DNA of 14,456 bases, from positions 1-14,456 of the forward strand of contig JNDT01001163.1 in assembly GCA_000697055.1 (NCBI GenBank), read 5' to 3'. Below the pieces are notes generated by a model. It was not told the DNA's origin. It saw only the letters and a list, made by a program, of their open reading frames with translations, and ran no database searches. Shown here one piece after another: positions 1-6,446 of this stretch (within the stretch, counting starts at the first letter, position 1; each line of letters opens with the position of its first letter). This DNA comes from Saksenaea vasiformis B4078. Taxonomy: Eukaryota > Mucoromycota > Mucoromycetes > Mucorales > Saksenaeaceae. The position numbers and the translations under genes were made by a program.

Positions 1-194
1 CTATCCTGTTGTTCAACCCAATGACACTTGATTTTCGCCATTGCGTCATTGATATTCTCAGCTACAATTGGACAAAACTTTTCATACCAACGTAATTGGT
101 TTACAAGAGGTTTCACTGCTGTTGCAGAGATTGTGTCTTGAAATGAAGAGAAGCATAATATCACATGTACTGCTGCACCTGCATGGCTAAATAA
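1..194 (-). CDS. Open reading frame running off the left edge, unknown
   Basis: On the minus strand one frame is open from 194 down to the window edge, about 64 codons, bounded upstream by a TGA at 197-195. The peptide ends with a stretch rich in Trp and Cys: RWYEKFCPIVAENINDAMAK then IKCHWVEQQ. It has no in-frame ATG, so if real it is an internal exon. A possible acceptor (TTATTTAG) lies at its upstream limit. I do not recognise a family. An open frame of this length is not rare in AT-rich DNA, so the case rests only on the residue composition and on the other two frames of this strand being closed. Confidence 0.25.
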
Positions 195-211
195 TCAGCC
201 GACATTGCCCA

Positions 212-262
212 TTTCAACCCTCAGATATTTCAACCGTTTCTGACCCCCCCTGAGGGTTGAAA
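212..262. repeat. 13-bp perfect inverted repeat (hairpin)
   Basis: TTTCAACCCTCAG at 212-224 is the exact reverse complement of CTGAGGGTTGAAA at 250-262, with a 25-nt spacer. The spacer holds another direct copy of TTTCAACC (228-235) and a run of seven C (244-250, the last of which starts the right arm). It could be a structured RNA stem, a regulatory palindrome or the remnant of a small inverted-repeat transposon. No target-site duplication is obvious. Confidence 0.6.
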
Positions 263-376
263 CTATCGGGGGACCACTGTACAATGTTGCATATATGACA
301 TATACAGAGGTAAGCTACCTGATACCAAGTGAAATGAATGGAGACTAAGAAACAGAATCTATACAGTTAAATTTGT

Positions 377-3143
377 ATGACGAACTCATACAGCCAACTA
401 GTGAATACAAAGAAGCCATCTCCAAAGCACTACAAGTGGGCAGCGAAGACTTTGATACATATCGTGCCATACAAGGCGTTTTCGAGAAATTTGGATATTA
501 CTACCCATCTGTCGTACGATTTGATAACATCATCAATAAATAGAATATCTATCATTCTTAAGCATCATATAGGTGGACGGATCATGTATGCAGCCCTTAC
601 AGAAGACAAAATGGATAAAGAAAAGCCTCGCAGGGACAAGCTTGGCGAGATTTTTGACAACAATATCAGTATCCGCGAAGACGACGGGCCAGTTCTGCAA
701 GTATTAGCTCCCTCAGGTGATAGTGACCAAGAAAGCGTCGGATCAGATCAGCGTGACACATTAGCTACCACTACAAGTAACCTTACAAAAGGAAATGTTA
801 CTGTTGAAATCGAAAAGCAGTTACATAAAAGTAAATGCTGGGATTCAATAGGTGGGTACAGAGTTAAGGCGTCTGCGTATATTCACGAAAATATGAATTT
901 AAAGGCGGCGATTCGCAATCCTTATTTCTAAATGGTGTCGATGGCTGGATGCGCACAATCAAATTTAACCCAGTCGTCATTCAGCAGAGAGAACTAAAAC
1001 CAATATACAATTTATTGGAGAAGAATCAACAGCGTAAGATAATACAGATAATTGATAATGTAATCAGTGCAGAAGAACGGGTGATATATGGAGAGTCACT
1101 GTTCTTGATACCTCGGAGGCAACCGCTTATTAGTCAAAGAAGACCTGTTACGCCAGAGATTCGTGTACCTGTAGGTAAAATGCAAGAGTAGGACACTGTT
1201 TCTAAGCAATTACTTTTGCAGACAGACAGGTTGTACGAAGAATTACTGGAGAAAGGTTTTCCCAATAGCGATATCGCGACAGAATACTGTTCCGAAATTT
1301 GCGAAAATCACGGATTTACCGTTGTGGCCGAAAAGATCACACAGCAAGTAAGTCTATTGTCAGTGAAAGCAGCTGGCGCTTAGGTTTATATAGACTGTAT
1401 GCATTTACTGTTTACACCGTAATACACCAGAAGAAGGATTGCCTAACTTTCAGGCAAATAAAGAACAAGTGCACCCTTGCCAATGGGGAATCATGCTTGT
1501 CGAAGATGGCGCAGCAAATTGGAGATTCCGAAAATTTTACAACACGGAAGAATCGGCGCATAACCACAGCTTAGTAAAAGGATCTTATTCCTATGATAGC
1601 AAATCTCCACCGGAAACGTCCACCAGTGACACCTCAAAGGTTACGCCACGTATTGTCCTATATGGTGAATCCACAGCATTTGGCGCGGAGAACCCGAATG
1701 CTCAATATGTGAAATGCGGGGATATAGTTCGTATCAAAAGCGGAACTTTGTTAAGAGAGCACGACGTGCTTGTTAGCGGCAATTTGGATAACTGGTTATA
1801 TAAGGAACAAATCCAAGAACTTAAGACATCAGAACTTGACTGTCAATGGTCTGGCGTTAATTATTCGCTATCATATTTACTCACAGCTGTCTAGGAGAAT
1901 CGTACGTTGTTTCCCGAATAGCGATGAATTTTCCGAAGGAGTAGAATACAACAACGACTCCAGATATATTCAAAAGGACGACACAGTCGTTTTTGAGAGC
2001 GTTGCAAATATCGACGGCAAGAAGAAAGTGTACCTAGGCTACAGCATCCAAAAATCTGATTCAGAGTTCCTCGAAGAAATGCTTATGATATTTAGTTCCG
2101 CAATATTCAGAGGAATTGTCGCAGAAGTTATCACAAAGGACATGCTAAAACAAACCGGATGGTACTTCCAACATGCAGACGAAAATCTACTTAACGTTGG
2201 CCGTGCGGTCAAAGAAGATCCTGTTGCTTTAAAAATTCGCGCTGATGAGGGTGATGTGAATGCTCAGCAAGAGTTTGGACAGAGCTCTCTGTACGGTATG
2301 AACGGTGTTGCCTTTGATGGGTTGGTGGCAGTAGAATACTTAACAAGATCAAAGAACCGAGATCGCGAAATCTATTGTATACTAGGAGAGCACCTGTGGA
2401 GCTGAAAGGAATACCAGAAAGCCATGGATTTATTTGAAGAAGGAATTCGTGCTGTGGAGCCTGCGGCATGCCAAGCACTGGGTGACTTCTACCATTCAGG
2501 ATTTACATCGTCAGATACAGAAAGCCACTTTAACGTTCCGCAAAATCGAAAGATGGCATTCATGCATTACTTTATTGGCGCGATATATGGGAATCAGAAA
2601 GCAGCGCTGGCAGTAGGAGAGTATTACGAACGAGGCTATCATGAAGAATTTGGACTTGATTACTCTGCGGCCTTGCGATGGTACGAATATGCTCAACAGT
2701 GTGGTGCGGAATTAGAAGACACTTATGGAAAAGATGCGCCCGCAAGATTGGCATTAGCAAAGCTCAAGCACCACTTGGCTGACCTATCAGATAATTCAGA
2801 AGAGACAAAGAAACTTCGGCAAGAAGCCTATCAATTGTTCGAGTCTATTGCTCTACTTGAACCGCATGCGAAATTGATGATTGCCATATATCATCTGAAC
2901 GGATGGAGCAGTCAAATAAGTGACCCATGCTTCGGGTTTGACCTTTTAATGAGCCTTGTAGAATCAGGCACAAAAGGTGTGCTACGAGCGATAGCCAAAT
3001 GTTATGGCGAAGATGTTGTTGTAGAATATGATCCCGAAAAGGCATCAGCATTTCAAAGTCTGGCCGATGCCACCAATGAACTTATGGAGAGCTACCATGT
3101 AATGAATACCCATAATAGAGAATTTCCTTCACAGACACAATGA
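377..3143 (+). CDS. FAR1-like zinc-finger and Sel1-repeat protein, interrupted
   Basis: My reconstruction is 377-851, 905-1170, 1222-1347, 1394-1848 and 1895-3143, which keeps phase throughout. Residues 1-250 are not recognised. Residues about 255-348 look like a FAR1/WRKY-GCM1-type zinc-binding module: a helix with EYCSEICENHGFTVV, then Cys292/Cys295 (CIYC), Cys318 (HPCQW), a Trp-rich strand (NWRF) and His346/His348 (HNH). Introns 1171-1221 (acceptor TTTTGCAG) and 1348-1393 (donor GTAAGT) remove stops and join this domain correctly. From about residue 560 the protein carries Sel1-like (TPR-type) repeats, clearest in AALAVGEYYERG followed by DYSAALRWYEYAQQCG. Two weak points remain. The 1849-1894 junction has a poor GTCTGG donor, and a TGA at 2403-2405 splits one Sel1 repeat. 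The start is uncertain; a Met codon at 584 is an alternative. Two shorter genes (377-2405 and 2424-3143) are another reading. Sel1 proteins usually act as scaffolds and FAR1 modules bind DNA; the role of this combination is unknown. Confidence 0.6.
2403..2405 (+). other. In-frame TGA inside a Sel1 repeat
   Basis: The frame reads ILGEHLWS, TGA, then KEYQKAMDLFEEG. Both sides form one continuous helical hairpin of a Sel1/TPR repeat. No intron of normal size with a frame-preserving length covers the stop: the only such GT...AG pair would be 21 nt (2396-2416). The codon could be a true nonsense mutation, a base-call error, or a read-through stop. The next base is A, not the C of the strongest read-through contexts. 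Confidence 0.8.
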
Positions 3144-3743
3144 ATAAACATGACCTGGTAGAACAGTGTGAGATACCGGTGAGATTCGAAAATGGAAGTA
3201 CAGTACATGCTTTTCTCAAAACTACTGACGTGTTTTGGCATTTGTTCGCAGATTACTTCTAGTTCAATGCTGTTATGAGTGCATATAATATGCATATGAT
3301 CCTTGTCAAGAGCAATTACCAAGTTGAGAACATACATTGATCACGAAATGACATACGCACATAGTAAGTCCTCTTCCGGCGATGACTCCCTAAAGTGGAG
3401 GAAACATCTTCAGATGCAATATCACAAGGTAACGGTAGTAATGAGCAGATGAATTTTCATTGTTTAAATCACATATACGGACCAGGCGCGTATTCAATAT
3501 AATATAATAATAAGGACAGATGCGTAAACCAGTGTAACTTCTATTTTTGCGACAACAGAAGTTCGAGAAAGTACTCCACCTTCTTTAAACCTGGTTTGTA
3601 TGATAGCAAAAATCTCATTAAGGACGTGGCACTTGCGTTGGGACACCTTATATATTGTAGATCTTTACTTTATGGGTAAAATAAAATGATGTGATGAATG
3701 AAGGTTCTATGTGCTTGTGAAAGATCAATGTACGTGTCGTTTC

Positions 3744-3797
3744 GGTTTAAACCCAGAACCCCGGCAGTTCCGGATGGTGTCCGATTTGTCCGGACAC
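3744..3797. promoter_or_regulatory. Palindromes upstream of RPP1
   Basis: A 10-bp palindrome GGTTTAAACC (3744-3753) is followed by an inverted repeat GTGTCCG (3777-3783) / CGGACAC (3791-3797) with a 7-nt spacer. TCCGGA occurs at 3769-3774 and again at 3789-3794. These lie just upstream of the TATA-like element. Whether any protein binds them is unknown. Confidence 0.4.
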
Positions 3798-3801
3798 TCA
3801 C

Positions 3802-3809
3802 TTTATATA
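3802..3809 (+). promoter_or_regulatory. TATA-like element of RPP1
   Basis: TTTATATA lies about 120 nt upstream of the RPP1 start codon and just after the inverted repeat at 3777-3797. A pyrimidine-rich stretch (CCCCTTGACCTTCTTCC, about 3828-3844) follows at the distance where transcription would begin, which fits ribosomal-protein genes. Confidence 0.45.
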
Positions 3810-3873
3810 GACAACATCCGCGCAATCCCCTTGACCTTCTTCCTTAGTGTTTTAAGCGTCTTGTATCCCAGCC

Positions 3874-3881
3874 TAGGGTTA
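3874..3881. promoter_or_regulatory. Telomere-repeat-like box TAGGGTTA before RPP1
   Basis: TAGGGTTA (reverse complement TAACCCTA) is 48 nt upstream of the start codon. Telobox/Tbf1-type sites are known in ribosomal-protein promoters of several fungi and plants. Use of the box here is inferred from the motif and its position only. Confidence 0.4.
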
Positions 3882-3928
3882 AATCGTTACTTGCGACATA
3901 AACACATATCTATCCATCTATCCAAATA

Positions 3929-4362
3929 ATGTCTGCCGAACTCGCCGTTGTTTACGCTGCCCTCATCCTTCAGGATGATAATGTTGAGATCACTGTAAGT
4001 TGGACGATGGCAACAAGCAGTTCAAGGTCGCTCATTCTCTACAAATAGGCTGACAAGCTCCAGACTTTGGTCAAGGCTGCCGGTATTGATGTCGAACCCA
4101 TCTGGTTCTCTCTCTACGCCAAGGCTCTCGCTGGCCAGAACCTCGGTGAGCTCCTCATGAACGTTGGTACTCCCGGTGCTGGTCCCGCTGTTGCTGGTGG
4201 TGCCGCTGCTGGCGCCGGTGCTGCCGAGGAAGCCAAGGAGGAAGAGAAGAAGGAAGAAGAGAAGGAAGAATCTGATGACGACATGGGCTTTGGTAAGTGA
4301 ACGTGATGATCAGACAGCAGATGTTGGTTAACGCTCAATTCTCTTTAGGTCTTTTTGACTAA
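3929..4362 (+). CDS. RPP1: 60S acidic ribosomal protein P1
   Basis: Exons 3929-3994, 4049-4292 and 4349-4362 give a complete 107-residue protein, the usual length for P1. Exon 1 encodes [20 protein letters not shown]. Exon 2 carries the helical dimerisation domain ([20 protein letters not shown]), an Ala/Gly-rich hinge and a highly charged Glu/Lys tract. Exon 3 adds the end of the conserved tail [13 protein letters not shown]1 pairs with P2 on the stalk of the large ribosomal subunit; the tail recruits elongation factors. Both introns are canonical: GTAAGT...ATAG, 54 nt, phase 0; GTAAGT...TTTAG, 56 nt, phase 1. Codon use is strongly biased to C-ending codons (GCC, CTC, AAG), unlike the neighbours, as expected of a very highly expressed gene. 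The identification is secure. P1 rather than P2 is chosen from the N-terminus. Confidence 0.97.
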
Positions 4363-4380
4363 ATCAGCGTATTTCGATAC

Positions 4381-4386
4381 AATAAA
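4381..4386 (+). terminator. Poly(A) signal AATAAA of RPP1
   Basis: AATAAA begins 19 nt after the RPP1 stop codon. It lies inside the 66-bp gap between two convergent stop codons, so the two transcripts must overlap or end within a few tens of bases of each other. Confidence 0.6.
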
Positions 4387-4427
4387 AACACGACAGTTTG
4401 CTCGCAGACTGCATGAAAACAAAAGTT

Positions 4428-4433
4428 TTTATT
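4428..4433 (-). terminator. AATAAA overlapping the DUF2408 stop codon
   Basis: On the minus strand AATAAA covers the TAA stop (4431-4429) of the DUF2408 gene. If used, cleavage would leave almost no 3' UTR. It could equally be chance, since GAATAA is simply the last codon plus the stop. Confidence 0.3.
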
Positions 4434-6311
4434 CAACTTCAATAGTCGCCATAAAATCGTGGAGAATATCGTAACATTCGTTGAGAAGTGCCGTGCAAAT
4501 TGCTTGACCTACCCGCAGTATTACTCATTTAAACAACCTGTGGATCAACCTTCTATTATATGTCTATGATCTACCTTCCGGAATGTTGCCTTCCTCGTCG
4601 TAGAAAATGCCGTTGAGTCGCATATTGTCAATGCTCGCCAGTTTCATCTGATATCTACAGAAATTCCAATTTGGTAAATCGAGATAAAGAAAGGGCGAAA
4701 GGCAAGCAAAAAAAAAAAAAAAAGGAAAAACACACGTACGGATAGAGATCACGAGCTGCGCAATTGTCTTGGTTCAATTACTGCAAACAGCATGCTTTTT
4801 CTTTTTCTTTTGTTACCTGAATCGGGTTTGCCCCATTTTGTCACTTCCACCAAACATCGTCGTACTGTACTGAGCTGGTTATGGATTGGCATCAGTGCTT
4901 CAGAAACTGGTACATTCTCGCTCAACATCTTTGACATAAGACGATAGCAACCCCGTAATAAAAAGTTAATCAAAGCCTGACCATCCGGGACGTTTGACTC
5001 AGCATCTCTGAATTTCCCGTTTTGTCGTAATTTCTCAATTTCCTGAAGTTGAAGCTACAAAGAAGGTGGCAACTCCACCATCAATACATACGTTCCCAAT
5101 AATGAACAAAAGCCTTGCCTGAAAGGTATATAAATCGGTTTCACGTAGCGTCCATCGATGTGTTAATGCTAATCGTTCCAACTGGGCTTTGATATCCTTC
5201 AGTCGATCTGCAATTGGCATCAAGGATTCGGAGATGTTATCGGTGGATGCAATAAGATCATGTGTTTCTTCATATAAATGCTCCAATAACCCAACAATTA
5301 AGGCCTGGCCTTTTGAAGAATCTCTTGGTAAATACTGGTCAATGTGTCGAAGCTGGGGATCAAATGGATCAAGAAATCAGGGAGCAGCAGAGCGAAATAG
5401 GAAACGCTACCTTTTCTTGGAAGGGGTAGATATCTTTGGCCGTGAAGCCTTGCGGTCGTGAAGCTACAGCAGCCAGTTCGCGTCGTAATTCTACCAACTC
5501 CTGATGCAATGGTTTCCTGGATTAGATGTCAGTCGGTCATATTCTATCATCGTCTGATTACATACAGCTCAGGTGAAACCTCGTGAATTGTAGACAATAG
5601 AGAATCGAGTGCGCCCTCTACAAGAGAAAAGGATATTTGATTTGCTTTGTTTTCCTCCTGCTCCAACAAACTTACTGCATCGGGCTAGTTTTTTCTTCAA
5701 AAGGTCAAGAAAACAACCCGATACATCAGGGCGATCAGCATCAGCAAATATGATCTCTTCTACCACCTTGAGACGATCCTCAATCTCAATCAATATTGAA
5801 TCCGTGTAGATTCCCATCTGAGCTAATTGATCTAGATATCGCTGCACTCTATTTATCAGCACACGACCTAACATCATCCGCTTTTACCTCAATCGTAACC
5901 AACTGTGCATACACCGCGGGACCTTGGATTACGTTAAGAGAGAATAAAAGTCTACTAAATGAAGAGGTACTTACTTTCTCGATTCCTGCCTATACTCATG
6001 AAGAACAACGAAAGGAGAGACATCACATCATCCAAAACATCGTTTACTCTGTTTCGCGCACTGGCATTCCAAACTTCATTGGTACGTAATTCAGCAAGCC
6101 TTTCCACTTGCTCCTCTGTCTCATGATACAATGCAGTGATTGTATCTGGGTTGGGGTAAGAATCTCTGTCCTTTTTAAGCGCGGACAGTTTATGACGAAT
6201 GGCGATCAATGCTTCCAACACTGGGATTTCTATCGTATCGCTTCGAGCGTAAACAACTTACTCAGTCAGTATACTGAGATTACCTTCCATCGGAATCGGT
6301 ACCACAGTCAT
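4429..6311 (-). CDS. DUF2408-family fungal protein with three long repeats
   Basis: Eleven exons (minus-strand order): 6311-6284, 6220-5975, 5922-5913, 5848-5676, 5617-5566, 5516-5411, 5352-5119, 5054-4817, 4755-4740, 4654-4575, 4508-4429. They total 1,263 nt, 420 residues. The N-terminal part has the family block LDDVMSLLSLFFMSIGRNRE. The C-terminal part is three related units of about 90 residues (about 153-241, 242-329, 330-420). Each has a Y-P/T-F/Y-Q strand (IYPFQEKLRHID, LYTFQLQLQEIE, LYPYQMKLASID) and then a GQA-containing helix. The last unit contains IPEGQAICTALLNECYDILH, matching the DUF2408 pattern as I remember it. No catalytic residues or membrane segments are evident; it is likely a soluble all-helical protein of unknown function. 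Oddities are a 16-nt exon (4740-4755), a GC-AG intron (5118-5055), a 16-T tract inside the intron 4739-4655, and an ambiguous exon 3 end (5913 or about 5888). An alternative acceptor at 6230 would add three residues. The gene converges on RPP1 and lies 135 bp downstream of MED13. Confidence 0.88.
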
Positions 6312-6446
6312 TCTGTGTGGAGAAAGTTACGAAAAGGGATGAGCTGCCTCAAAACCATTGAAAAGACTGTCACATTGAAACGTCCTTAGGGAACCGATAC
6401 CAACATGGGAAAGCAACAAAAGAAAAAAGGAGCGGAAAAAGGTGTA
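6312..6446 (-). promoter_or_regulatory. Short gap: MED13 3' end and DUF2408 promoter
   Basis: Only 135 bp separate the MED13 stop (6447) from the DUF2408 start (6311), both read on the minus strand. The MED13 terminator and the promoter and leader of the next gene must therefore share this stretch or overlap the genes. I see no clear TATA box or AATAAA in it. Confidence 0.4.

Larger units (their letters stand above)
3144..3928. other. Intergenic, no supported gene; RPP1 promoter at right end
   Basis: No frame here has convincing coding character. The longest plus-strand start-to-stop frame I examined by hand in the left part is 3348-3452 (34 codons, MTYAHSKSSSGDD...), which is followed by a possible GTAACG donor but leads nowhere. 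The right third holds the RPP1 upstream elements listed separately. Confidence 0.6.

Noticed and set aside
3092..3337. Minus-strand frame of 81 codons at the end of the Sel1 gene
   Set aside because: It overlaps the Sel1 coding end in antisense and has no start context or domain.
3348..3452. Small 34-codon frame in the gap before RPP1
   Set aside because: Short, with no recognisable motif, and the possible donor inside it cannot be joined to a convincing second exon.
4114..4338. Minus-strand frame opposite RPP1 rich in Ser and Ala/Pro
   Set aside because: It is the antisense of the Ala/Gly hinge and Glu/Lys tract of RPP1; the low complexity keeps the opposite frame open.
4708..4723. Run of 16 A as a possible retrotransposon tail
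   Set aside because: It lies inside an intron of the minus-strand DUF2408 gene, where it reads as a T-tract; no target duplication or element body is next to it.
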